NCBI GenBank assembly: GCA_035487295.1
Contig: DATHMH010000010.1
Coordinates: forward strand, 1 to 64,000
DNA length: 64,000 nucleotides
Origin: QIAW01 sp035487295
Lineage (GTDB): Bacteria > Acidobacteriota > Terriglobia > Terriglobales > Acidobacteriaceae
Direction of reading: 5' to 3'
Shown: positions 1 to 7,563 of the stretch, piece by piece
Numbering within the stretch: position 1 is the first letter of the stretch
How the letters are laid out: each line of letters begins with the position of its first letter
Notes under the pieces: generated by a model
Database searches by the model: none
What the model was told of the DNA's origin: nothing
The model's input: only the letters and a program-made list of their open reading frames with translations
Program-made: the position numbers and the translations under genes

Positions 1-854
1 GATTGCTCGGCCCCAACGGCAGCGGCAAGACCACCCTCTTCCGCATTCTTTCCACGCTCATGCTTCCCGCCGGCGGCGAAGCGGCGATTGCCGGTTTAGA
101 TCTGCGCAGCAACCCCAGCCTCGTGCGCCGCCACCTCGGCGTGGTCTTCCAGGCGCCGAGCGTTGACGTCAAGCTGACAGCAGCAGAGAACCTGCGCCAT
201 CAGGGTCATCTATATGGATTGACCGGCTCCGTCCTGAAAGCTCGTGTGCAAGAGATGCTGTCGCGCGTAGGCCTGGTCGAACGCGCCGCTGAAAAAGTCG
301 AGACCTTTTCCGGCGGCATGCAGCGCCGCGTTGAGTTGGCCAAGGGCATCATGCATCACCCTTCGGTGCTGCTGCTCGATGAACCCACCACCGGGCTCGA
401 TCCCGGGGCGCGCATTGACTTGTGGCAATACCTGAAAATTCTGCGCGATGAAGAACATGTCAGCGTGCTCATCACCACCCATTTGATGGAAGAAGCCGAA
501 CGCTGCGACCGCCTGGCCATTCTGCACGAAGGAAAATTGGTTGCGCTGGGCACGCCGGCGGAGTTAAAGAGCGAGATTGGCGGCGATGTCATGGTGATCG
601 AGGCCTCTCAACCCGAGTCTCTTGCCATCCGGCTGCGGTCGCGGTTCGGAGTTGAAGCAAAAATCGTTGATGGTAAGTTGCGCCTGGAGCGGGCCTCCGG
701 TCATCGCTTCGCGACGGAAATCGTGGAGGCCTTCCCGGGAGAAATCGAATCCATTTCCGTGAGCAAGCCCACGCTGGAAGATGTTTTCATACGCCGCACC
801 GGCCACCGCTTCTGGAGCGAGCGCATAGATGTAGAATCAAAAAAGAAGCACTGA
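1..854 (+). CDS. ABC-2 type transporter ATP-binding protein (5' partial)
   Basis: Nucleotide-binding subunit of an exporter, expected at the cytoplasmic face of the inner membrane. The gene enters from upstream, so its true N-terminus is missing; codons run from base 3. Visible motifs, numbered from base 3, are Walker A GPNGSGKTT (residues 3-11), Q-loop Q50, ABC signature FSGGMQRR (about 102-109), Walker B LLLDE (123-127) and the switch histidine in TTH160. After the ATPase core there is an extension of about 90 residues, typical of DrrA/CcmA/NodI-type ATPases. The likely partner is the ABC-2 permease at 1409-2257 on the same strand, although 554 bases of repeat-rich DNA lie between them. Substrate cannot be told; drug or lipid export is usual for the family. 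Confidence 0.93.
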   Translation, partial: LLGPNGSGKTTLFRILSTLMLPAGGEAAIAGLDLRSNPSLVRRHLGVVFQAPSVDVKLTAAENLRHQGHLYGLTGSVLKARVQEMLSRVGLVERAAEKVETFSGGMQRRVELAKGIMHHPSVLLLDEPTTGLDPGARIDLWQYLKILRDEEHVSVLITTHLMEEAERCDRLAILHEGKLVALGTPAELKSEIGGDVMVIEASQPESLAIRLRSRFGVEAKIVDGKLRLERASGHRFATEIVEAFPGEIESISVSKPTLEDVFIRRTGHRFWSERIDVESKKKH

Positions 855-874
855 ACAAGATCCGGCACAAGCGG

Positions 875-941
875 ACTCAATTTTCATGAACGGCGCGAGA
901 TAGACACGAACTCAATTTTTGGTGGAACAGCGCGAGAAAGA
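875..941 (+). repeat. Imperfect direct repeat, two units of 30-32 bp
   Basis: Unit 1 (875-904) starts ACTCAATTTTCATGAACGGC and unit 2 (910-941) starts ACTCAATTTTTGGTGGAACA; both end in GCGCGAGA-A/T-AGA. They sit head to tail right after the ABC ATPase stop codon. Unit 2 runs straight into the REP-like element. Function unknown. Confidence 0.7.
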
Positions 942-942
942 A

Positions 943-1030
943 CAGCCCCGAAAGGGGCACCGTACTATAGCCCAGCGCTTCAGCGCTGGGTGTGAGAAAC
1001 AAATGATGTAAGTCCCGAAGGGACGACGCC
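943..1030 (+). repeat. REP-like triple-hairpin element, copy A
   Basis: Three consecutive hairpins: GCCCCGAAAGGGGC, the perfect 20 bp palindrome CCCAGCGCTTCAGCGCTGGG, and GTCCCGAAGGGAC. The linker CACCGTACTATAGC joins the first two. A second copy with the same order and spacing lies at 19117-19206, so this is a dispersed element. The architecture recalls REP/BIME sequences mobilised by REP-associated tyrosine transposases, but no such transposase is in the window. Confidence 0.85.
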
Positions 1031-1324
1031 ATTTCAGGTTCTCACATAAACTCTTTGGCGCGCCGGGTAACGGTAACAAAGAAGAATGACGGAGCCCTGT
1101 GGGGAATATTTTGGTTTGAGCTGGCGCGGATATGCGCGGGAACTAAAGTCTTGATATTAAATCATTGCTTCTTGAGCGCCGCTGGTTCATGATTTCTTTG
1201 AGGTGCGTTCGGATCTTTTTGCGCGATGACTACTTGGATTGCGCCAAGGACGACAGAACTACTCCGGCGCTGACTTAGTAACGTGGCTCTAAATATTTGA
1301 GGCCGAGAGACTTGGAGGTTTTTG

Positions 1325-1355
1325 AGGTTACTTAGTAACCCCCACCCCCCTCCCC
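1325..1355 (+). repeat. GTTACTTAGTAAC plus C-rich tract, copy 1
   Basis: A 13 bp near-palindrome GTTACTTAGTAAC runs into CCCCACCCCCCTCCCC. The same arrangement recurs at 26609-26636 and, degenerate, at 26562-26592. It lies about 55 bases upstream of the ABC permease start. Confidence 0.75.
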
Positions 1356-1408
1356 TACTGGGCGTGGAGACACAAATTGAGGGCTGGCGCTAAATAGCTA
1401 AATAAATT

Positions 1409-2257
1409 ATGTCCACACTCACCACCACCGTCTCGTATCCAGAGCGTGCCCCCATGCGCCGCTTCGCCCCCTATACGGATCTGCTTCTGCCGGCGTTTTC
1501 GCTTTGGCTGCGTGAGATCATCCGTTTTTACCGCATGCGCAGCCGTGTGGTGGGCGTAATCATCTCGCCGGTCCTGTTCTGGCTGGTGCTGGGCTCAGGC
1601 TTCGGATCTTCATTGCGCGGTCCCGGAACTGGCGGCCAGCACTACCTGGAATATTTCTTTCCCGGCGCCCTCATCATGATCGTACTCTTTACCTCGATCT
1701 TCGCCATGATGTCGCTGATTGAGGACCGCCGCGAGGGATTCCTGCTCTCTGTCCTGGTTTCACCTGCCAGCCGCTCGGCGATTGTCTTGGGCAAAGTGCT
1801 CGGCGGCACGACCCTGGCATTTCTTCAGGGATTGATTTTTCTCGTTTTTGCGCCGCTGATCGGCGTCCACATGGGATTAGCGCAGATCGGCATCGCCGTC
1901 CTGGCAATCTTTCTGATCTCGTTTTCGCTCACTGCCCTGGGCTTCACCATCGCCTGGCGGCTCGATTCCACCCAGGCCTTTCACGCCATCATCAACTTAT
2001 TCCTTATCCCACTGTGGCTGCTCTCCGGGGCCCTGTTCCCCATCAGCGGCGCCTCGGTGTGGATTCGCGCGCTAGTGCTGGCCAATCCCCTGACCTATGG
2101 CGTAGAAGCCCTGCGTACGGCCCTGTTCTCGACCGGCGATGCAACCAGCACCGGCCTCTCTGTACCGCTCTCGCTGGGGATTCTGGCTGGGTTCTCGGTC
2201 CTGATGTTTGCCGCTGCTTTGCTGATGGCCAGCCGCAGGAGAACTCTCCCTGCATAA
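1409..2257 (+). CDS. ABC-2 type transporter permease
   Basis: Inner-membrane subunit of an ABC exporter, 282 residues. After about 30 cytoplasmic residues the protein has roughly six hydrophobic segments (near residues 48-65, 90-105, 125-150, 155-180, 190-210 and 250-275), the ABC-2/DrrB layout. The stretch EDRREGFLLSVLVSPASR matches the conserved cytoplasmic loop of ABC-2 permeases that contacts the ATPase. It probably pairs with the ATPase at 1-854. The downstream DUF420 gene starts 10 bases after its stop, so the two are likely co-transcribed. Start ATG at 1409 is taken because the next Met (residue 16) would remove part of the N-terminal tail; no good ribosome binding site distinguishes them. 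Confidence 0.9.
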   Translation: MSTLTTTVSYPERAPMRRFAPYTDLLLPAFSLWLREIIRFYRMRSRVVGVIISPVLFWLVLGSGFGSSLRGPGTGGQHYLEYFFPGALIMIVLFTSIFAMMSLIEDRREGFLLSVLVSPASRSAIVLGKVLGGTTLAFLQGLIFLVFAPLIGVHMGLAQIGIAVLAIFLISFSLTALGFTIAWRLDSTQAFHAIINLFLIPLWLLSGALFPISGASVWIRALVLANPLTYGVEALRTALFSTGDATSTGLSVPLSLGILAGFSVLMFAAALLMASRRRTLPA

Positions 2258-2267
2258 CTTTGCCAGC

Positions 2268-2711
2268 GTGATACTGCAAGCGGCCGGTCCGCAGGAATAC
2301 GCTATATTCCCCGTGCTGAACGCCACCCTCAACGGCATCAGCGGCATTCTTCTCTTCGTCGGACACTCCTTCATCCAACGCGGCAAAATGGCAGCGCATC
2401 GCGCCTGCATGATCGCCGCCTTTTGCTCCTCCACAATTTTTCTGGCTTGTTATCTCTACTACCACGCGCACGTTGGAGTCATACGTTTTCGTGGCACGGG
2501 CTGGGTGCGTCCGCTGTATTTCACGATCCTGGCCTCGCACACAATTCTGGCCATCTCGCTGCTCGTCCTGGTTCCCACAACGCTCGTGCTGGCCTTGCGG
2601 CGATCCTTCCTTCGACACAAAGCAATCGCCCGCTGGACCTATCCCATCTGGCTCTATGTCTCGGTGACAGGCGTGGTGGTGTACTTCATGGTGTACCGCT
2701 GGTTTGCCTGA
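2268..2711 (+). CDS. DUF420 family membrane protein
   Basis: Small integral membrane protein of 147 residues that I assign to DUF420 from its pattern of four to five helices with conserved histidines: HSFIQRGKMAAHR, YYHAHVG, SHTILAI and a C-terminal HKAIARWTYPIW. DUF420 proteins are often found beside cytochrome c oxidase genes and relatives (CtaM, YozB) help mature heme-copper oxidases; that role is inferred here, since no oxidase gene is nearby. Translation starts at GTG 2268, ten bases after the ABC permease stop, which suggests one transcript. The C-terminal WTYPIWLYVSVTGVVVYFM helix is typical of the family. Confidence 0.85.
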   Translation: MILQAAGPQEYAIFPVLNATLNGISGILLFVGHSFIQRGKMAAHRACMIAAFCSSTIFLACYLYYHAHVGVIRFRGTGWVRPLYFTILASHTILAISLLVLVPTTLVLALRRSFLRHKAIARWTYPIWLYVSVTGVVVYFMVYRWFA

Positions 2712-2745
2712 AAGAAAGCTCGACCCTCTGTGTCCAGTGACTTTT

Positions 2746-2774
2746 GATCCGTGTTCATCCGCGTTAATCCGCGG
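2746..2774 (+). repeat. ATCCGTG/ATCCGCG-type short dispersed repeat
   Basis: GATCCGTGTTCATCCGCG followed by TTAATCCGCGG: three imperfect ATCCG(C/T)G units. A similar block is at 61399-61425. It falls between the stops of two convergent genes. Conceptual minus-strand translation gives RINADEHG, a spurious peptide often produced by this kind of intergenic repeat. Confidence 0.6.
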
Positions 2775-2790
2775 CGAAAGTTTCTTTAAC

Positions 2791-4998
2791 TTACGGGTCT
2801 TGATACAGCCGCTGATACACAGCCTGATTGCGCACGATGGCTTCCACGTATTCGCGGGTTTCGGTAAAAGGAATTGATTCCACGAACTCGTGGATGTCGC
2901 GATAGTTGTTCTTGCGCCAGTCGTCCACCCGCTCAGCGCCGGCGTTGTAGGCCGCCAGCGCGTATTCAACGTGCCCGTCATACCTCTCCAGCAACTGCTT
3001 GAAGTAGCGGGTCCCAAGCTGGATATTGGTATTAGGATCGAGCAGCATAGCATCGTTAAAGCCTCTGATCTTTTCCGACTTGGCCAGTTGCTGTCCCACG
3101 CGCGGCAGGATCTGCATCAACCCCATGGCATTGGCTCGTGAGATGGCGACTGGATTGAACTCCGATTCCTGGCGGATGAGCGATGCCACCAGGAAAGGAT
3201 CGAGCTTGTTCTCGGCGGAATAGCGCTTTAGGTTTTCCCAATAGGGGCGTGGGAAGAGCCCTTCCCAAAATGGCCGCGGCAGCACCGAGAGCTGGAACGA
3301 GTTGTATCCCGGAACCGCCCGCTTCAATGCCTGCAGGGCGCGATCGTAATGTCCGTCTTCGGTATAGAGCTTGATCATTTGCGCCGTGGCCCAGTTGTCG
3401 CCCGGCTCGGCACCCGCGGCTTGAAGCTCGCGGATGGCGAAATCAACCATGCCGCAATTGCCCAGCAGCAAGCTCTTTTGCACGCGCAGGTTATCTGCCG
3501 GAGCGGTCAGAGAAAAATGCGTGGGAAGCTGCGCTGGAGGAATCTTGTGCAGCAAAGGCTCGTCGGCAACATCGTCAGAGGGACCGAGGTCGCGCAGCCT
3601 CTCGCGCGAGAGTTCAGCGTAGTAGGCGTTGTAATAACGCTCGGAGACCTTCAGATAATAAGCCCGCGCCAGTGGCAGGTTCTTATCTTCTTCCGCCAGC
3701 CGCCCGCGCCAGTAGAGCGCGGCGCTGGCCTCCGGCGAGGCTGGATACAGGGCCACGTGCCGTTCAAAGGCAAGTCTGGCGCTCTGCACGTCACCCTGCC
3801 GAAGCTGTAGCCAGGCTGCCTTCCAGTTGGCGGAAGACGCATACTTTCCCTCGGGAAAACGCGAGGCCAACTCCTCGAAGAAGCGCGCGGAGGTGGCATA
3901 GTCTTTCTGCAACAGGTGCTGGTTGGCCACCGCCAGCAACCCTTCCTGCAGCCAGGGACTCTGCGGGGCGCTCTCGCGCAGATGCGTAATCAGGTCGCCC
4001 ATGCGCTTTTCATCTGACCGGTAAAGCTCAACCAGGTAGTAGAGGCGCTGGGCATTGCGTTCGTCAGCGGTATCCGGCAGCTTTTGCAGGACCTCGCGCG
4101 CCTCCCCGCTGCGTCCGGCCTTCCACAGGGCGCCGCCCCATGCCACTTTGAGCGAGTACACCTCGGCTGCGGGCGCATCTTCCAGCAGGTCTTTGTATTC
4201 CGCGGCCGCTTCGGAAGCGCGGTGATTTTCCGCCAGGATCTCAGCGCGTTTCTTGCGGTCGGCAAAGCCGGCGGGAGGCAGATGTCCAAGTCTCAGCAGC
4301 TCCACGTTGGCGTCGGCAGCTTCAGGCGCCAGGGGAATGAGGTTATAAATATTGCGGAAGCTTTCTATTGCCCTGGCGTGATCTCCGGCGCGCGCCTGGG
4401 CGCGGCCCAGCGCCAACTCGATATCGGGACGCATGGGAGAGCGGTGCCCCTCCAGCACATCAATCGCAGCCTGTGACTGGCCATTGGCAACCAATGCGTT
4501 GCCTTGAAGCACGGCAACATCGCGGGTAAAGAGCGACCCGGGATAGTTGGTTTCAAATTGATGCAGAGTAGCGAGCACGCTCGGCGCATCTCCGCTTAAT
4601 CCCTGGGACATGGCAAGAAAATAATCCACGTAATCGCGAAGTTCACCAGCCTGAGGCTGCGCCTTCTTCAAAGCGGTAATAGCATCTGGATATTGATTAT
4701 CTAAAAGGTGGGCATAGCCTATGACTAGCCACGCCAGCGCTCCGGCATCATCGCCGTTATGAGCATCGGCGTACTTTTGTACCCCAGCATAAGCTGCCGG
4801 GGTGCGGTTTTCCAGAAGCTGCTCTGCCATGGGCCGCAGGTCTGCGGAAGCAACAAATGCCTGCGACATGCGCCGCACGCGCGAGGCAACCGTGCTGGCT
4901 TTTCGTGTGCGCTTCTTTTTGGCGGCGGCGAAAACAGGAGAGCCGGTCCCTAGCAGCGAGACCGCGAGACAGAGTGACAACAACTTACGCAGAACCAT
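2791..4998 (-). CDS. Soluble lytic murein transglycosylase with TPR-like region
   Basis: Periplasmic enzyme that cleaves the MurNAc-GlcNAc bond of peptidoglycan to leave 1,6-anhydro-MurNAc. The 735 residues begin with a signal peptide (MVLRKLLSLCLAVSLLGTGS, then PVFAAA), continue with a long alpha-helical TPR-like superhelix (about 30-560) as in Slt70, and end with an SLT domain (about 580-715). Family motifs are clear: the catalytic glutamate in RQESEFNP, GLMQI and AAYNAG. I use ATG 4998; a TTG at 5007 is in frame but would add only three residues. The gene starts 17 bases after the stop of the repeat/GAF protein at 5016-6806, so the two form an operon. Products of this enzyme feed the NagZ-like and AnmK enzymes encoded later in the window. 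Confidence 0.93.
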   Translation of the reverse strand: MVLRKLLSLCLAVSLLGTGSPVFAAAKKKRTRKASTVASRVRRMSQAFVASADLRPMAEQLLENRTPAAYAGVQKYADAHNGDDAGALAWLVIGYAHLLDNQYPDAITALKKAQPQAGELRDYVDYFLAMSQGLSGDAPSVLATLHQFETNYPGSLFTRDVAVLQGNALVANGQSQAAIDVLEGHRSPMRPDIELALGRAQARAGDHARAIESFRNIYNLIPLAPEAADANVELLRLGHLPPAGFADRKKRAEILAENHRASEAAAEYKDLLEDAPAAEVYSLKVAWGGALWKAGRSGEAREVLQKLPDTADERNAQRLYYLVELYRSDEKRMGDLITHLRESAPQSPWLQEGLLAVANQHLLQKDYATSARFFEELASRFPEGKYASSANWKAAWLQLRQGDVQSARLAFERHVALYPASPEASAALYWRGRLAEEDKNLPLARAYYLKVSERYYNAYYAELSRERLRDLGPSDDVADEPLLHKIPPAQLPTHFSLTAPADNLRVQKSLLLGNCGMVDFAIRELQAAGAEPGDNWATAQMIKLYTEDGHYDRALQALKRAVPGYNSFQLSVLPRPFWEGLFPRPYWENLKRYSAENKLDPFLVASLIRQESEFNPVAISRANAMGLMQILPRVGQQLAKSEKIRGFNDAMLLDPNTNIQLGTRYFKQLLERYDGHVEYALAAYNAGAERVDDWRKNNYRDIHEFVESIPFTETREYVEAIVRNQAVYQRLYQDP

Positions 4999-5015
4999 GG
5001 GGGACAACTTAACTC

Positions 5016-6806
5016 TTACCGGGGAAATCCGTTGCCCATGAGGGCCACATCATTATCCGCCAATACTTTGACAACTTCTTCGGTGAAATAATTAGCCTGC
5101 GCCGCCACGGTGCTGCCATAGCGCTTATCGTAGCTGGCGCGGCTCTTCTCAATGTCTTCTCGCAGGCGACTGTAAAGGTCCCTGTTCTGGCGGCCTTCGT
5201 TGACCTTGGCTTGATTGTAGAGCTTGATTTCGTCCACCAGCAACTTGGCAAAACGACGGGCTTTCTTGTGGACTTCCTCATCCTGCGCGGAAACTTCAAC
5301 CGCTGCCGCCGCCGCCGATGCCTTGGGAGCGATATCAGAAACGGCAATGGGAGCAGGCGTGGGGATCCCTGGCGCCGGGGTCTGCCCGGTTGGAGGAGGC
5401 ACGGCAGTAACCTCTTCAGGCTCGCTTGGAGCTACAACAGGAATGCCAGATGCCTTGCGCAGGGTCAGCGTCTCCAGCCAGATGGCGGCGGTACGCACGA
5501 GCAATTGCAACGCCGCGGTATCGGATTCGCCATCGTTGCGCGTTCCGGCATCGGCATACACCAGCGCCGGAACTTTTTCCCGTACCAGCAACGGCAGCAC
5601 AGCGGAATTGCCCTTGGGAGCGCCAAACTGCGAAGCAAACTTGCCTTCGAATTCGGCTGCCGGTCCAGTCACGAGACTTTTTTCCTGCATGGCTTTTCCC
5701 GAGAGCCCGCTGTTGATATCGACGGTAACTTTCTTGATGCCGTTGTTGTCGTCAAAACCGCGTGCCTGCCATCCCACCGCGCTATCGTTCTTAACCACCA
5801 GCAGAGCTACACGGCTGCTGAAGTGCGCCGCGCCATCGAGCAGAGAACGCAAAATGTCGGTCTGCGAGGTGGCTTCCTGAATCTTGGAAATAGCATTATC
5901 CAGCAAGGCTGAAACCGGGGCCTCTGAACCCCTGCCCAGCGATACCGAATCAAGCTCTGCAGTCACGTGGTTGATGATGTCTTTGCGCAGTTCTTGCACG
6001 CGATGTTCGCCGGCCTCGGTGACCACGTTCTCAACATCCTGCCGAATACTGGAGACGCGGCGCTCGGCCACTTCACTCACTACTTTTTCAAGGTCTTTGC
6101 GCAATTCGTTGACGCGCTTGTCCGTGGTCTCGCCGACTACATTTTCCACGTTCTTGCGCAGGTCGGTGGCGCGCTTGTTGGTGACATCGAGCACGATCTT
6201 ATGCACGTCTTTGCGCAGCTCAGCGACCCGGCTGTCGGCCTTTTCGGCGACCACGCGCTCCACGTCTTTGCGCAGGTCGAGAATGCGTTTGGAGGCGGAG
6301 GACTCGACGATCTTTTCTATTTCTTTGCGCAGCTCCCCCATCCGGTGATTGGAGACTTCCGTTACCACGCGCTCAATTTCTTTTTTGAATTCGGCAAGGC
6401 GTTGATCGAAAACGCCGGCAACCCCGCTTTCAATCTCATGACGCAGGTCATGGGCGCGCGTGTTCAGCACCTCAGTCATTCCCTGCTCAATGTGGTTGCG
6501 AATCTCTGCGGTGCGGCTGTCAATAACCTGGGTGACACCCTGCTCGACTTCCTTCTGCAAGTCCGTTACCTGGTGGTTGAGCACATCGGAGACGTTCTTG
6601 GAGATCTGTGTATTGATCTCCTTCACGCGCGAGTTGAAGACCTCGGTGATGCCGGTCTCAACATCCAGTTGCAGCTCGGAGACGCGGCTGCTCAGGCTTT
6701 CGCCCACGCCGCGGTGCAGGTCTTTGCGCAGTTCCGATATTCGCTTATCGAATACCTTTGCGACTACGCCTTCAACGATTCCTTTTATCTCTTGTGAGTC
6801 TGCCAT
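5016..6806 (-). CDS. Coiled-coil protein with fifteen 19-residue repeats, GAF-like domain and conserved C-terminal domain
   Basis: Not a named family as far as I can tell; 596 residues, no signal peptide or membrane segment, so probably cytoplasmic. Residues 3-287 are fifteen contiguous repeats of exactly 19 residues with consensus R-V-x-E-L-R-K-D-V-E-K-V-V-x-E-V-x-x-K; the first lacks the leading R. Residues about 300-450 look like a GAF-type sensor fold (ALLVVKNDSAVGWQARGF, SGKAMQ, VLPLLVREKVPALVYAD). A Pro/Ala-rich linker follows (456-505), then a charged helical C-terminal domain (about 508-596) ending YFTEEVVKVLADNDVALMG. It is the first gene of a pair with the lytic transglycosylase. 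The hydrophobic spacing 3-4-3-4-5 differs from an ordinary heptad coiled coil. Function unknown; a scaffold or sensor linked to the cell envelope is a guess. Confidence 0.85.
   Translation of the reverse strand: MADSQEIKGIVEGVVAKVFDKRISELRKDLHRGVGESLSSRVSELQLDVETGITEVFNSRVKEINTQISKNVSDVLNHQVTDLQKEVEQGVTQVIDSRTAEIRNHIEQGMTEVLNTRAHDLRHEIESGVAGVFDQRLAEFKKEIERVVTEVSNHRMGELRKEIEKIVESSASKRILDLRKDVERVVAEKADSRVAELRKDVHKIVLDVTNKRATDLRKNVENVVGETTDKRVNELRKDLEKVVSEVAERRVSSIRQDVENVVTEAGEHRVQELRKDIINHVTAELDSVSLGRGSEAPVSALLDNAISKIQEATSQTDILRSLLDGAAHFSSRVALLVVKNDSAVGWQARGFDDNNGIKKVTVDINSGLSGKAMQEKSLVTGPAAEFEGKFASQFGAPKGNSAVLPLLVREKVPALVYADAGTRNDGESDTAALQLLVRTAAIWLETLTLRKASGIPVVAPSEPEEVTAVPPPTGQTPAPGIPTPAPIAVSDIAPKASAAAAAVEVSAQDEEVHKKARRFAKLLVDEIKLYNQAKVNEGRQNRDLYSRLREDIEKSRASYDKRYGSTVAAQANYFTEEVVKVLADNDVALMGNGFPR
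5946..6800 (-). repeat. Fifteen tandem 57 bp coding repeats
   Basis: These bases encode the 15 x 19-residue array of the gene at 5016-6806. A recurring plus-strand string is TCTTTGCGCAG (from L/R-K-D codons), seen for example near 6089, 6209, 6269 and 6719. Copies differ by many substitutions but no indels: all 14 complete units and the first are exactly 57 bases, so the array looks old and under length selection. Confidence 0.9.
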
Positions 6807-6941
6807 TGGGAACTATCAATCCGCTGTGCTTTTTAACAACACTTGCCGTTCTCCCCGGGGGTGGAGGCAAAACTAGTCAGGTGTATCTTGGATTATTAGG
6901 CGTATTTGCCGCCGTGTCAATATGTTAACCAACTAGGTGAG

Positions 6942-6968
6942 CCGGTAACGTTACCGGGGTAACGTTAC
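6942..6968. promoter_or_regulatory. Tandem palindromes GGTAACGTTACC, possible operator
   Basis: A perfect 16 bp palindrome CCGGTAACGTTACCGG (6942-6957) is followed at once by GGTAACGTTAC (6958-6968). The two GTAACGTTAC cores are centred 14 bp apart. The site is about 140 bases upstream of the start of the 19-residue-repeat gene and just beyond the stop of the CuA-like gene at 7004. It could be an operator for the 6806 promoter or a structured 3' end; there is no T-tract, so I favour a protein site. Confidence 0.45.
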
Positions 6969-7003
6969 TTCCCTGTAAGGGCTTCGGTTGGACAAAGCCC
7001 CGC

Positions 7004-7351
7004 TTATTCCACAATGATTTTGCCTTTCATGCGGTCATGTCCCGGACCGCAAAGAATCGAGCACTCGACCCGATATTCGCCCACTTTGTCGGACCTGAAT
7101 GACACCATCGCCGGCTTGCCCAGTTGCAGCGGTTCGTCAATGCCCAGTTCCCTGACAAAAAAGCCATGCTGCACATCGGTGGTTGATATTTCCAGGATGA
7201 CCTCTTGCCCTCTCTTTACGTGGATCTCTGCCGGCTCAAAGGCATATTTGCGGGCAATGACCTGGATATGCTCCGGTTCCGGCTTAGGCTGGCGGTTGCA
7301 CGCCACAAGGCAAAAGACGAAAATCAGGGCCACAGTTACTATCTTATGCAT
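7004..7351 (-). CDS. CuA-like cupredoxin lipoprotein (cytochrome oxidase subunit II-type domain)
   Basis: Single-domain copper protein, 115 residues, predicted to be a lipoprotein anchored outside the inner membrane: signal peptide ending in the lipobox LVAC with Cys18. The cupredoxin fold carries the binuclear CuA ligand set of cytochrome oxidase subunit II: H62, then C97-x3-C101-x3-H105-x2-M108 in ECSILCGPGHDRM. In most oxidases the residue two after the first Cys is Glu (CSE); here it is Ile, but that ligand acts through its backbone carbonyl so CuA binding is still plausible. It lacks the two transmembrane helices of a real subunit II and has no oxidase neighbours, so it may carry electrons or copper. 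It is divergent from the sigma factor gene. Confidence 0.88.
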   Translation of the reverse strand: MHKIVTVALIFVFCLVACNRQPKPEPEHIQVIARKYAFEPAEIHVKRGQEVILEISTTDVQHGFFVRELGIDEPLQLGKPAMVSFRSDKVGEYRVECSILCGPGHDRMKGKIIVE

Positions 7352-7486
7352 GAGTTTGATTCAGTGCTGGAGTAAGCTTTTAGCACTTGGTTTTACCTCT
7401 TAGCGTGTGTTTTGTATTCAGGATAACACTGTTAAAAAGAGTGCTGATTTCTATCAATCAATTGTCTAGACCCGCAGGGCGGAATG

Positions 7487-7534
7487 AAGACCGGTCTTGC
7501 GGATTTCCGGCAAAGCGGGGGCTTCGGATACAAT
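7487..7534 (+). promoter_or_regulatory. Putative promoter region of the ECF sigma gene with 12 bp palindrome
   Basis: A perfect palindrome AAGACCGGTCTT (7487-7498) is followed 30 bases later by the -10-like TACAAT (7529-7534), 30 bases before the ATG at 7564. No good -35 hexamer is seen at 17 bp, so an activator or a non-housekeeping sigma factor could be needed. Proposed from pattern only. Confidence 0.35.
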
Positions 7535-7563
7535 AGAATACGAATTTCTTGAATCCCACTGGC

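Larger units (their letters stand above)
855..1408. other. Gene-free spacer with several repeats between ABC ATPase and permease
   Basis: No convincing coding sequence is visible in these 554 bases. The left part carries a direct repeat (875-941) and a triple-hairpin REP-like element (943-1030). The right part carries a GTTACTTAGTAAC/C-rich motif (1325-1355), with a partial copy CTTAGTAACG around 1274-1283. On the minus strand about 40 codons are open upstream of a stop near 1165; the peptide is not recognised. The permease start at 1409 has no clear Shine-Dalgarno sequence, only an A/T-rich leader. Confidence 0.7.

Noticed and set aside
2043..3053. 336-codon minus-strand frame overlapping the DUF420 and Slt genes
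   Set aside because: It is antisense to the ABC permease and DUF420 genes and contains RINADEHG, the translation of a spacer repeat; no family features.
5967..6797. 276-codon open frame on the plus strand opposite the 19-residue repeats
   Set aside because: It is the antisense of the repeat array; its own apparent repeats merely mirror the sense strand, and it has no start signal or recognisable domain.
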